The translations under genes were made by a program, and so were the position numbers. A stretch of DNA of 64,000 bases from Amphiduros pacificus (lineage: Eukaryota; Annelida; Polychaeta; Phyllodocida; Hesionidae). The DNA lies in contig OX439008.1 of the NCBI GenBank assembly GCA_949316495.1, forward strand, positions 19,043,290 to 19,107,289, in the 5' to 3' direction. The notes below the pieces were generated by a model that was not told the origin of the DNA, made no database searches, and saw nothing but the letters and a program-made list of their open reading frames with translations. Position 1 is the stretch's first letter. Each line of letters begins with the position of its first letter. Shown one piece after another: positions 1 to 12,374 of the stretch.

Positions 1-524
1 ACCGATTAGGTCATCATACGTGCACATCAATGTAATGCATGTTATAAATTATTAACGAAACAATTATCAGTAAGAAGCTATGTACAACAAGCAACCAGCG
101 ATGGCGAGCAGCAACAGTAATATCTGATTAATGTCCACTCCTTTATTCATTTTCAGTGATGAATGGATGATAGACCCATCCAAGTTGATTTTATTATCTT
201 TTTTTACGGCTGACAAACATGGACACACACATGAAATGTGTATCTCATGTTCATCTTTTTATTCCAATCCTCATTAAAAGCGGGTCACCATATGAAACGG
301 AACGGTGTTATTGACGTGAACCTTATATCTTCACAAATATGGCAAACAAGTCTCCTCTGTCGAATCCTGAAATCATAAATGATGCATGTAATACTATTGA
401 TTATTGATATTTTCCTACATGGTTACGAAAGCAAAGAAGATGTGGGGGCCAGTTTTGGAAAACAATTTTCCAAATGATATTGTTATCTCATACGACCTAT
501 GTCAATCTCTATCATCAATGATGA
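1..524. other. AT-rich non-coding sequence
   Basis: No open frame with coding character, no splice-site pairs and no repeat structure were seen on either strand. It lies downstream of the minus-strand gene that ends near 2.5 kb and is probably intergenic. Confidence 0.5.
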
Positions 525-692
525 CATATAAAGAGTTGTACAGTTCTGGTTCCGGTAAATATAAAGCATGTTAAGAGTTATACCGGTAATATATCTGGTT
601 CCGGTAAACATAAAGCATGCTAAGAGTTGTACAGTTCTGGTTCCGGTATATATAAAGCAAGTAAAGAGTTGTACGGTTCTGGTTCCGGTAAA
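525..692. repeat. Short minisatellite, ~42-bp unit, about 4 copies
   Basis: The phrase GTTCTGGTTCCGGTA followed by ATAAAGCA and AAGAGTTGTAC recurs about every 42 bases with a few substitutions. Short open frames on both strands here are by-products of the repeat. Confidence 0.8.
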
Positions 693-1357
693 ATGTGTAC
701 TTTTCAATGGGGGAAAACAATATGGAGATCGACAATCAGCCTATTTCTGAGTGTCAGAATAAATACAATCATTTCAGGTATTTCAGCTAGCTGCATTTTA
801 ATGTACTTGTTGAACAAAATATTGCCGAGTTACATATACATGTATATAATATTGGCGATGTGCTGTCAGTATTATATCAACCTAAATTGCTTGCATATGT
901 GGATATGTGATCTTTAAATAATAGATTTTGAACACAATAATCTATAAAATATTCTATTTTATATTACACTCCACTTTCGTGAACTAAAAAATCAATATTT
1001 TTCATCAGATTTAATGACATATATGGGAAATGTCTCAAGAACTGTATGAGAGCTGTAAATGTGATTAACATGTTAAAATCGTTTCATATCAAATATAAAG
1101 TTGCATTGAGATATATTAGAGTCTATTTGTTAATATTTGACCATTTGTCGTTGTTTAAGCAAGAGTACAAAAGATTAAATGAATAAATTCAAACTATAAA
1201 CGAAGTGACCATCTTTGTTGTGGCACCACCTGATTTCTACCCCCAAAAATGGCTCCTCCGATTGAGAAAGAGGTTCCATGTTTTATTTCTCTAAATAGTT
1301 GTTTATTTATGCACTTTTTATCACATTTTACCAATCTGAGTAAAATTTAAACAAAAC
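693..1357. other. AT-rich non-coding sequence
   Basis: Nothing supportable was found. The only open frame (96 codons, plus strand) starts inside the preceding minisatellite and has no coding-like composition. Confidence 0.4.
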
Positions 1358-1568
<211 letters not shown>

Positions 1569-2357
1569 GTTGACGTATTAATTACCTTGGTTTAATCAAT
1601 TATCGTTTCGTAGCATTCATGAAATCAGATTTTCAAGCACTTTTTCGTTGCATAATATAAATGCTTGTACCCCAAACTTTGCAATCAAATGTTATTACCC
1701 ATCATATTTCCCGTACACAAATTTCTGTGCCATTTAAAAGTGGATCAGTCTTCTGCTAAAATCGAAATCATCCATTGGACATTTCGTCAACATACTTTGT
1801 TCAGCTGTCCAGTGATCTAGTGCAAACAACTGCTGGGTAAAGTTTTCTAACTATGGAGCACCTTCAGATTGGGACAAGGGATTGATTTGGCTAACAGAGG
1901 CTTGTTTGTCCAATAATGTTTGTCCCTTGGTACAGGCCTTACACCCTGACAGACCACAATAAAGGTCACATGTGGCCACCTGGTGGTCACAAGAGTACAT
2001 CCAGTACTTGGCACTTTAAGCAAAACACAATATCCATGGTCGGCGTATTTTGGTTGATTTTAGTTGATCTTAGTGGGATAACATATATCATTTAAGCATA
2101 CCCCAAACCTCTGTAAGATTGCCTGTGACCTCTGCGATTCCATGAGTGCTTTAAGTATTAGGTTTGGGTTCAATACAGCACATCTGCACAAATTAAACTT
2201 AAAAATTTAAAACTTACTTAACAGATGCTAAATGTTTGATTTAAATATATCCCTAAGAAATGAAGTTATTCTTTATAGACCGATTGCGGGTGGCCATACA
2301 GCCCCATTGAAAACACACAGGAACTGCACAATTGTAATCGGAAGTGCACGAAAAACT
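1569..2357. other. Non-coding sequence downstream of gene C
   Basis: No open frame of coding character was seen. The last exon of the minus-strand gene C may lie here, because the C-terminus of that protein is not resolved, but I could not identify it. Confidence 0.35.
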
Positions 2358-2527
2358 CTATTGCCATTTCAAAAAGTTCGAATCAATATATTGACAACTT
2401 CTGTGGCCGACGCCGTCCACTAAAAATTCACTGAGAATTAAGAAGTAGTATAGAGATTGGGAAAATGGATAACGATTTAGAAGATAATAGAACACTCTGG
2501 AAATGCCATGTGAATGACGTATTTCAC

Positions 2528-5500
2528 CTCCTCCAGACGCCCATGTGTGGTCTCGTCCATACAGGAAGTTAGGCCAGTTGTCAGTGTCAGTTATCCCTCC
2601 AGTCCATTCTTGACAAGACTCATATCCATCCAAAACCACAAACCAGAAAGATGTCTGTCCCATCGCGCATGTTCCTGGAGACCGGAAGGCATAGAATCTC
2701 CTTCCTGTCCCGCTTTGACTGTGAAAGTGTGAGTGATACCATTTGATATCAGCACATTTTGATACCAGATTATTATCAAATCACGCTTTTATATTTATTT
2801 GTACACACATGCACTCACGGTAGATAAATAGAAATAGGAATAGTCATGGATATCGTAAGTTATTTTTTTTCTTTATCATTGCCTGACACGCTCCGCAATC
2901 GTGGAGACCAAAACAGATATCCAGATTTTGATTTTAAAAAATGGGGGTTTGTCTGAAGACAGGAGTAGGGGGTTATGCGGGGGGGGGGGGTTGTTTTGAT
3001 GCCAGGCAATGTATTCTATAGCATACTATAAAAATCATATTCTTATTCATTAATATACTGTCTGATACAAAAGTAAACACATGTAGATACCCTTGAATGG
3101 TGAAGAAATCATGGCCACCTTGTTTGTCTAGATTTTCCGGTGTTAATGTCAGGAAGGAGGTGCTGATAATGCGAGTTTGATCAAACCATTTGTCCATGGC
3201 CACACCTTCTGCATCAAATGTTATATACGCCTTTTCCACCCCGCCAGAAAATATGGCCACCTTCACCTTAAACCCCCAAAACACCAGAGAAAACAATAGC
3301 ATTTGAAATTAGAAATATCACCTCTGATGTGAAGCACGTCTAACCCCCCTTTAGACATGTGATTTAAAGACCGATATAAATTAGTTCCAAAATAGAAGAT
3401 TTTATCATAAACGTGATATGCAGGATTCATCTGCTCATATTCTGATTCATAATATAGTTAATAATTGTTTGTTTTCACTAATAAAGACAAAACTACTGGC
3501 TTTAGATTATTCAATACTGTATCTAATAAAAAGGAAGATGTGCCACTACATTAGCATGTCTGAGTGCATTCAGTTGGACGATGAAGTAACAGGTAGATAC
3601 CATCTTCGCCTGACTCCATATTGTGTCTAAGTGGCCAGTTTTGAAGACCCCAGGAATTGCACTGTCGGTTGATTTTAGATTCTCATTTTCTTCAGAAATT
3701 CCAGCCCCAAACCACACATCAGAAATTTTCATTTTTGTTCCCGAGGTACTTCTCAATACCAACGTCCAGGGATCCTGAAAAAATATATGGGTACAATAGC
3801 TTGTAGGGGGACAATTGTGGCCATTCACCTACCTTTGCTTCAGGTATTCACAGTATTGTGGTCATACACCTACCTTTGTTTTAGGTATTCACAGTATTGT
3901 GGTCATGCACCTACCTATGCATTAGGTATTCACAGTATTGTGGTCATGCACCTACCTTTGCTTTAGGTATTCACAGTATTGTAGTCATGCACCTACCTTT
4001 GTTTTAGGTATTCACAGTATTGTGGTCATACACCTACCTTTGCTTTAGGTATTCACAGTATTGTGGTCATACACCTACCTTTGCTTTAGGTATTCACAGT
4101 ATTGTGGTCATGCATCTACCTTTGCTTTAGGTATTCACAGTATTGTGGTCATACACCTACCTTTGCTTCAGGTATTCACAGTATTGTGGTCATGCACCTA
4201 CCTATGCATTAGGTATTCACAGTATTGTGGTCATGCACCTACCTTTGTTTTAGGTATTCACAGTATTGTGGTCATACACCTACCTTTGCTTTAGGTATTC
4301 ACAGTATTGTGGTCATGCATCTACCTTTGCTTTAGGTATTCACAGTATTGTGGTCATACACCTACCTTTGCTTTAGGTATTCACAGTATTGTGGTCATGC
4401 ATCTACCTTTGCTTTAGGTATTCACAGTATTGTGGTCATACACCTACCTTTGCTTCAGGTATTCACAGTATTGTGGTCATGCACCTACCTATGCATTAGG
4501 TATTCACAGTATTGTGGTCATGCACCTACCTTTGTTTTAGGTATTCACAGTATTGTGGTCATACACCTACCTTTGCTTTAGGTATTCACAGTATTGTGGT
4601 CATACACCTACCTTTGCTTTAGGTATTCACAGTATTGTGGTCATGCATCTACCTTTGCTTTAGGTATTCACAGTATTGTGGTCATACACCTACCTTTGTT
4701 TTAGGTATTCACAGTATTGTGGTCATGCATCTACCTTTGCTTTAGGTATTCACAGTATTGTGGTCATACACCTACCTTTGCTTCAGGTATTCACAGTATT
4801 GTGGTCATGCACCTACCTATGCATTAGGTATTCACAGTATTGTGGTCATGCACCTACCTTTGCTTTAGGTATTCACAGTATTGTGGTCATGCATCTACCT
4901 TTGCTTTAGGTATTCACAGTATTGTGGTCATGCACCTACCTTTGCTTTAGGTATTCACAGTATTGTAGTCATGCACCTACCTTTGCTTTAGGTATTCACA
5001 GTATTGTGGTCATGCACCTACCTTTGCTTTAGGTATTCACAGTATTGTGGTCATACACCTACCTTTGCTTCAGGTATTCACAGTATTTTGGTCATGCACC
5101 TACCTTTGCTTCAAGTATTCACAGTATTGTGGTCATACACCTACCTTTGCTTTAGGTATTCACAGTATATATTGTGGTCATGCACCTACCTTTGCTTCAA
5201 GTATTCACAGTATTGTGGTCATGCACCTACCTATGCATTAGGTATTCACAGTATTGTGGTCATGCACCTACCTTTGCTTTAGGTATTCACAGTATTGTGG
5301 TCATGCATCTACCTTTGCTTTAGGTATTCACAGTATTGTGGTCATGCACCTACCTTTGCTTTAGGTATTCACAGTATTGTAGTCATGCACCTACCTTTGC
5401 TTTAGGTATTCACAGTATTGTGGTCATGCACCTACCTTTGCTTCAAGTATTCACAGTATTGTGGTCATACACCTACCTTTGCTTTAGGTATTCACAGTAT

Positions 5501-6400
5501 TGTGGTCATGCACCTACCTTTGCTTCAAGTATTCACAGTATTGTGGTCATACACCTACCTTTGCTTTAGGTATTCACAGTATATATTGTGGTCATGCACC
5601 TACCTTTGCTTCAAGTATTCACAGTATTGTGGTCATGCACCTACCTTTGCTTTAGGTATTCACAGTATTGTGGTCATGCACCTACCTTTGCTTTAGGTAT
5701 TCACAGTATTGTGGTCATGCACCTACCTTTACTTCAGGTTTTGTTAACTGCATCAAGAGATCTGAAAGTAACAATATCACGATTATCTACACCTGGACAT
5801 GAATGGTAAAGTGTCGTTTCTTTACATTTCTGTTGTGATTTAATTATCTATGCGAAAAACTATAATTAACCATTGCCAAGTACCAACACCCAATGCAGTG
5901 TACGGTTATTTAAATACCATATACCCCAATGAGAGCTTTTTATTTGAACATTATCAGTTCAACGACAATCTATGAAAGTATACAGTGACGAATACAGAAT
6001 ACAGCTCAGAATACAGCTCTGCTTTTACATAATTTTCCTCAGTGACAGATTTATCCCGGTTGGTACCTATCTGGTATTTCTTACTTTTCTTTATGTAGAA
6101 ATGCAGCAGGGAAGGGTCCAGCCTGCGGTTGAGTGGTTGGTAGGTGTTATTTGGGCTGCACAGCCAGCACTCATGGTTCCCCAGGGCAAACAATGGGCAG
6201 GTGGAATGTCTATCCCGGCATGCCTGCCCACACTTTAGAACGGCTTTCAAATCATTGGATTCCATTCCTCTCTCAATCATTTCACAGATTTGAAAAGTAC
6301 TATTAAGATTATCTGGCACTTTGGTATAAACATCACAAATGCTTCCATATATTTGATGAATAAGTGACATCAAAGTCAGCTTTCCTAACGTGTTCACCAT
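2528..6400 (-). CDS. Gene C: Cys-rich PAN/Apple-like extracellular protein
   Basis: Minus-strand gene, read in phase through five exons: 6400-6085, 5761-5727 (35-nt micro-exon), 3774-3601, 3266-3091 and 2718 to about 2528. All junctions are GT-AG and phases match (1, 0, 0, 2). Exon 1 has a six-Cys region (ICEMIER, KCGQACRDRHSTC, HECWLC) like a PAN/Apple module. Exons 3-5 carry DPWTLVLRSTSG, KWFDQTRI, GRRFYAF and FWFVVLDGYESCQEW, an order I associate with an expanded family of secreted proteins of unknown function in molluscs. No signal peptide is visible: an upstream exon may supply it, since a possible acceptor (GATATCAG) abuts the first ATG. The 3' end is uncertain. Exon 5 either splices at the donor GTGAAAT (2527) or reads on to a stop at 2358. 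Family recall is from memory and needs a search. Confidence 0.68.
3836..5745. repeat. 41-bp minisatellite filling intron 2 of gene C, ~46 copies
   Basis: The unit (plus strand) reads GGTATTCACAGTATTGTGG then TCATGCACCTACCTTTGCTTTA. Variants include CATACACC, GCATCTACC and CTTCAGG, and two copies carry an extra ATAT (near 5165 and 5580). Minus-strand reading gives AAAG|GTAGGTG, the same as the donor of the micro-exon at 5727. The array occupies nearly all of the 1.95-kb intron, leaving about 60 unique bases before the next acceptor. Longer-range duplication is visible, as blocks of several units recur near-identically. Confidence 0.97.
5727..5761 (-). CDS. Gene C micro-exon of 35 nt
   Basis: On the minus strand a polypyrimidine acceptor ending TTACTTTCAG precedes 35 nt and is followed by the donor GTAGGTG. 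Exon 1 ends with one extra base, and 2 + 33 nt here complete that codon and return to phase 0, as exon 3 needs. It encodes (N)LLMQLTKPEVK, joining KK to DPWTLV. Without this exon the frame between exons 1 and 3 does not join. Its last 12 nt and donor seed the adjacent 41-bp tandem array. Confidence 0.8.
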
Positions 6401-7619
6401 AGCTGATATCGATTACATCAAATTGAGTATTCTTCAAATATCACTGAAGTAAAGTCAATTTCATTGAGGATTATACATAGAATTATATACATATAGTGTG
6501 TATAGATGCCTCCTATCTTTAGAACTGAATTAGAAAACTTGCCAGCTGAAATACCTGTCTTTAACGACATAAAATTATCAAGTCATATATTTTTCATATC
6601 TGACCTATTGGTTTTAATTATCCTCATAATGAAGGATCTCCTAAGTCATTGTATATTCATCGCATATGTTTCCGCTGTTTGCCAATCTATTATGTATTTT
6701 GTTTTCATTGAACATAGCCATGTACATCAATGGGATCCTGACATTTTATGTAATTAAAGGCGAAGAAAACCTTCAAAAAATATGAATGAGCATTTTGGAT
6801 ATCACTAATATCATCAAACATAAGACAGGACGAGATAATTTTACTTTAATATATATTACTTTAAAAATTAACTGTTCTGAACTTTTCTGAATTTATGATT
6901 ATCTTTTGCAGGTGGCGGCCATCTTGTCAAGGAGATTGTATTGGACCAGCCAATCAGAAAAAAATTATCAATTTATTGCAGATTACAACACTTTACAACA
7001 CAGATGTGGTGAAATAAATTCCAGAATTTATGGATCAGTTCCATTGTTTGCCACAACCACAGAGCTTATTATTGGTCATCGAGCCTTTTCAAACTATGAA
7101 TATGATGTCTTCACACTTGTTCCTGTTTATGGTCTTGTTATATTTTCTCTTCTGCAAAAATATCTGACATGCCACTTAAGGCACATTTTGCCATTAATGA
7201 TAATGTAATATTCAAAAGAGATTAACTACAAAACAAACCAACACTTACAATATATTTTGTTTTCATCCAGGTTCAACCAATTTATTTGAGATCTTGAAAA
7301 AATAATTACAATTAAGTATTTTTGATTCACAGGAAAATACTTAATTCACACATTGACCAAATTTACAAATAATTGAACGAATGTACAGATATTTTACCAT
7401 AAACTCAATAATACTTCATTTGATTTTCCTAATCAACCTTATTGACAGCATCTGAGTTGATGCACATGCAATCTAGTTGAGTCCAAAAAATAAATAGATA
7501 ATAATCAATACATGAAAACATACACTGAACCACCAAAGAATGTATTTGATACACTTAATCATCAATATATTTTCTGACTGACAGGTGCCAAAAAATAGTT
7601 TGAACTGTTTCATTATTCA
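6401..7619. other. Non-coding sequence upstream of gene C
   Basis: This should hold the 5' exon(s) and promoter of gene C, but I could not identify them. A plus-strand frame at 6906-7208 follows a TTTTGCAG acceptor-like site but lacks coding-like composition and a joining partner. Confidence 0.35.
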
Positions 7620-7646
7620 CATATGAAGCAAGCTAAACCACGCAGT

Positions 7647-7800
7647 TAATACCCAGCAGACACGCCACATGAAAACCACGTGAATTTCTGGTTGAAATCT
7701 TGGTTGAAACTCATCACCAATCAGATGACCACGTGTTACTGACATGATTGAGACGTGATTTTCAAGACGTGTTTCTGGTCCAATTTATGACGTGCTTAAG
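7647..7800. repeat. Possible dispersed repeat starting ACCCAGCAGACAC
   Basis: The segment begins with ACCCAGCAGACACGCCAC and continues with internally repetitive phrases (TGGTTGAAATCTTGGTTGAAAC, CACGTG twice, GACGTG several times). This resembles interspersed repeats in aquatic animals that begin in a similar way. There is no second copy in the window, so it is a weak call. Confidence 0.25.
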
Positions 7801-9660
7801 ATATGATTTTAAAGACATGAAAAATCATTTGATTACAAATGTAAGGCATGGTGGAGATATGACCTCCAGAAATATGAGTTAATAATCAATTATAAATTCC
7901 AACCTTTGTAAAAACTATTTTGTATAGCTGTAAAGCTGTTGTTCAATTGCGAATAAAAAATATGTTTAAACCAAACTATTTTTTATAGAAATAATCAAAT
8001 TATCAGATAAGATAATGATTTTTTAGTCCTCCACTTGGCAAGCTCAACACCGTCTTCTTCATATGAATAATCCCTGTCATATGAATAATTCGTAAACAAA
8101 TCACATCCTTGTGAAAAAAACTCAGGTCTTTTTCCCATTTTGCTTTCTACGTTCCACCAGTCCACGTTAAAACCACAACTGAAATCCGGTACAGAACCAC
8201 CTCGTGTCAACCATTTTGTCTACTGGGACAACCCGGGTATTTCCTTGATCAATTCCCACAATATTCTAAAGCACACACTCACAAACAAGCGATAATTCAA
8301 TGTCTTTAAAATCTAGAGATATTTAATAGAATAACTGACAGGTTTTCACTTTGTTTCATGTCAGATGAACAGATAAACAGAAATATGCAATTGTGATTTT
8401 AGGAGCGATTATGCATCAAAGGTGAAATAAGAACAAAGGTCTGTCGCCCACAATTAGAAACCGTCATCACAATAGCAGTGTTATCAGTTAAGGCACAATT
8501 CTTGTGAGTTCTGAGTGCAGGTGTCCCAACCGACATATTATAAACAACTCTCAATACTCCTGTTAGTGCATTGTCTGATAACATCAGCTTATATCACAAA
8601 CCGTACTCCACCTGGTGACAATCATTGAAATAACAAATATACAGAATATTTGTCCTATTTTCCAAGACCATTTCTTGTGTTCTCAACATTTGATTTGTCA
8701 ATGTATTTCCTTATTCCATAATTGTTCCAGATATATAAAACATTAAGATGTCAATCAAAATCTGGTAGGTGGAGCCACCTAAGGTGTCCTATAGATCTTT
8801 AATATAATGGATGAGAGGATCCTCTACCAGAATGATAAAGATCAGTCAAAAAGAAGTTGTACAAATTAGTCATATTGAATTACAACTTCCAAAAGGAAAG
8901 TGGACAGAAGCTAAGTAGCTTAATAACCAACATATCAGAAACTAAAGGTAGGTTACTTTTATGAGATAATGTATGTAGTAAGTGTATGGATTTGTGTGTG
9001 TGATAATTGCTGATGGGAGACAAACGTTACGATGTGGTAGTCTTTCATTGAATCAAATCTTGAATTCAAAGCTTATCTCAATCTTATAAAATTGTTTTAT
9101 ATCTATAATTGTTTTAATTATTTGGCGTTAAAATCTCCATCTGGAAATTCGGCTGTTGTGATTTTTTGAATAAGCTTTTTATTTTTCAGCATTATTTTAA
9201 TACATTGACATTAAACCATTTCAAAATATTAGGTCATTTGAGTAAGGGTTAATTTTGGCAATAAATTCTTTTGGAATGTGACAAAACCATCCTGCTTGGG
9301 AATCAGGAGATATTTTCAAAATCAAACTTATGGTTGAAAAGGTATTTTTATCTATAAGCAATTGAGACAGAATTCGGTCGATTTATATGGAATGGGAATG
9401 AACTTTTGTGAATGTGAATGTGAATCATTATCATTGGTTTAGATTCAGGTTTTTATTAAGGCCACAAAGCTATCTTGTCATTGCCAGTTAGAAGAAATAT
9501 ATGAAAGGAAAAGGGAATTATATGTCGGTTAAATTGCACTGGGGAACCCACAAAAGACAATGTTCCTTGAATCATCGTGTCATATCATATACATTGCTGC
9601 ACAGAAATATACCTTGTCTTGTGATACCAAAATAGTAATAATAAAACAGGAAAAATTAGA
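7801..9660. other. AT-rich non-coding sequence
   Basis: No gene was seen. Short minus-strand frames at 7995-8210 and 8399-8584 lack coding character and usable splice partners. Confidence 0.4.
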
Positions 9661-10115
9661 CATGCCAATAGTCCCAAATAAAACATGATCTACCACATAT
9701 GTTATAGCCCCCCCAGACATCTTCAAGATGTATTATACATGCCAAGAGTCCCAAATAAAACATGATCTACCACATATGTTATAGCCCCCCCCCCAGACAT
9801 CTTCAAGATGTATTATACATGCCAAGAGTCCCAAATAAAGCATGATCTACCACATATGTTATAGCCCCCCCAGACATCTTCAAGATGTATTATACAGGCC
9901 AAGAGTCCCAAATAAAACATGATCTACCACATATGTTATAGCCCCTCCAGACATCTTCAAGATATATTATACAGGCCAAGAGTCCCAAATAAAACATGAT
10001 CTACCACATATGTTATAGCCCCTCCAGACATCTTCAAGATGTATTATACATGCCAAGAGTCCCGAATAAAACATGATCTACCATACATGTTATAGCCCTC
10101 CAGATATCATTATAT
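9661..10115. repeat. 77-bp minisatellite, about 6 copies
   Basis: Each unit holds CCAAGAGTCCCAAATAAA, CATGATCTACCACATATG, a C run of 4 to 10, and the perfect 15-bp palindrome ACATCTTCAAGATGT. The C run is the most variable part between copies. Confidence 0.93.
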
Positions 10116-11154
10116 TGTTCCAGTATTTCATGATACACATCACTTTCTTCACAAAATATTTATTCTAAATGGTGGAATAATGTAATAATGAACTGTTGAT
10201 ATCAATGTGTCACAGGTACGTGCAGACTACAGACATAAACAAGACATGTACTCAAGGCATGTACTCAGTGGGTACGCGTGCACCAAGGCTTTGTCATCTT
10301 GATCTGTTCATTGTCAGATCGCCAGATCCGATAAAATTTCCATGCATTTATTTGTGTAATGGATCATGATTCAATCAGATAGATACATTGTTTTTGTGAA
10401 ATAGACTAAGCACTAAGTGTTTAACTGATGTGACACATTGTCAATGATTTGGAGCTCAATAGTGTATATGGAGTAAAAAAGGAAAATGTTAAAATATGAT
10501 AGAAATGTTAACATGATTTTGAAGCATATTTTGGACTCTCAAATAAATTACAGGATGAGATTGTGTTTTCATGATTGTGAATAAAACATAGTCCAATTCC
10601 ATTCATTTTCATGCTGACTGTTAAACATCATAAAATTCTTCATTAGTACTAATATTGTTACCATAATATAGTGATTTGATGAAAACCTAATAAAGAATTC
10701 TTAATAGCAGGTTTATACTGTGTATTTCCCTTTGGCGTTATCATTCAGATTATGATAACACGCACTAAGACCTTTGGTACATTGTTGTTGGGGTACGGAT
10801 GGGCAATAAGAAACAAAACCAGTTAGCAAGTAGGGACATTTATCATTAATTTGAACGTATCATATATTAGTGTAATGCTTTTCGTCACTTTTTTGTTGTT
10901 TTTTTCTCACAATCAATCACACAGTAGCAGATCATTTCCATATATGTTGAGTGCTTTGTTTACAAGATATCATATTTGATTTGGATAACAGCCAATCTGT
11001 CATATCATTCCACATAAGGAGCTCTGATGTGCTGATTATAACACTCCTAGTGGCATAGTACAACGCCTATCTTATCTATAACTTGCCATGAACTGGGGAT
11101 GAATGGACCGAATAGGATGCTGATGATAGAGGGTGGAGGCTTCATTAAGCCAAG
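10116..11154. other. AT-rich non-coding sequence
   Basis: No coding frame, repeat or RNA gene could be supported here. Confidence 0.4.
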
Positions 11155-11927
11155 AAGGCATGGGTATGGGGTAAAGGCATAGGGATGGGGTAAAGGTATG
11201 GACAAGGGGTTAAGTCATGGGTATGGGGTAAAGGTATGGGTATGGGGTAAAGGTATGGACAAGGGGTTAAGGCATGGGTATGGGGTAAAGGCATGGGTTT
11301 GGGGTAAAGGTATGGGCAAGGGGTTAAGGCATGGGTATGGGGTAAAGGCATGGGTATGGGGTAAAGGTATGGACAAGGGGTTAAGTCATGGGTATGGGGT
11401 AAAGGCATAGGTATGGGGTAAAGGTATGGACAAGGGGTTAAGGCATGTTTGTTTGTTTGTTTGTTTGTTTGGGGTTTTACATCACTTTCAACATTATTTC
11501 AGTTATTTCGTGATGAGACCTACTTGTAGCAGATATAGTGCTGCCTCACTGAATTGTCATGTCGCAGGTCCTTGACATGACAACCCACCCGGTCACAGAT
11601 TTACAAGGACAACGGGTTAACCCTTTAGGCACGGGCCTCAGCTCATAAGGGAAATTGTGTCATGAGTTCAATCTCGACACGGCCGGGGTTCGAACCCACG
11701 ACCTTTGGATCACCACAGAGGAACTGGTGCTAATAAGCTGGCGCCCTAACCAACTGCGCCACGGCCCGTGGCCGGTTAAGGCATGGGAATGGGGTTAAGG
11801 CATGGGGTTAAGGTATGGACAAAGGGTTAAAACATGGGTATGGGGTAAAGGTATGGACAAGGGGTTCAAACATAGGTATGGGGTAAAGGTATGGACAAGG
11901 GGTTAAGGCATGGGTATGAGTACGTCC
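11155..11927. repeat. Minisatellite (GGTATGGGGTAAAG-type) split by a SINE
   Basis: Units of about 19 bp built from GGTATGGGGTAAAGGCAT and GGTATGGACAAGGGGTTAA alternate in a loose higher-order pattern from 11155 to 11447 and resume at 11774-11927. The gap is a SINE insertion. The array is strongly purine-biased on the plus strand. Confidence 0.93.
11448..11773 (-). mobile_element. tRNA-derived SINE, family 1, full-length copy
   Basis: Read on the minus strand, it starts GGCCACGGGCCGTGGCGCAG with a tRNA-like A box (GTGGCGCAGTTGG) and a B box (GGTTCGAACCC). A central domain and a conserved 3' domain (TGAAATAATGTTGAAAGTGA) follow, then a (CAAA)n tail. A 12-bp target duplication GGTTAAGGCATG flanks it (11436-11447 and 11774-11785). 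Three more copies are in the window: 30640-30961, 28000-28095 and 60380-60506. The 3' domain resembles domains shared by many mollusc SINEs, but I cannot assign the superfamily. Confidence 0.9.
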
Positions 11928-12235
11928 AAACCCACTAGGTTTACTACTCCCCTGAATATCTTCTGAATATCTTCTGAGCTATGACAAACATGCACTTAAC
12001 AAAATATATTTTCATAGATATTAAGTCATGTTCTTATATCATTATTTCCAGGGAAGTGTTTGATCATCAGGTTACATACTATCAATTTCTTTATTGAGAA
12101 GAGGTTGGAGTGAAAGGTGATACCAAGGTATAACAGATTCATTGGGCATGATTTCAGAATCCCTATTTTCCCGGAGCCATGTCTCACAGTACGCCCATTT
12201 CTCTTGTCAATACAATAACAATATCAAAGGTTCAT

Positions 12236-12374
12236 GTATGTGAAAAATATCGGATTCATGTGAAAAAAAATGCACTTATGTGAAAAATATCTCATGGTTG
12301 TGAAAAATATTTTATGGTTGTGAAAATTATTTCATTTATGGGAAAAGTATACTGTTTATGTGAAAAATATTTTA
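12236..12374. repeat. Imperfect ~20-bp tandem repeat
   Basis: The phrase ATGTGAAAAATAT with variable spacers recurs about seven times. It is degenerate and therefore older than the other arrays. Confidence 0.7.

Noticed and set aside
4061-5809. Plus-strand frames of 70-92 codons (VVIHLPLLQVF repeats)
   Set aside because: Translation of the 41-bp intron array, repeated in several frames.
6906-7208. A 100-codon plus-strand frame after TTTTGCAG
   Set aside because: Acceptor-like site only. No donor, partner exon or coding bias.
9661-10115. CRISPR-like regular repeat arrays, here and in the other minisatellites
   Set aside because: Units are directly tandem with no unique spacers, the genome is animal, and no cas genes are present.
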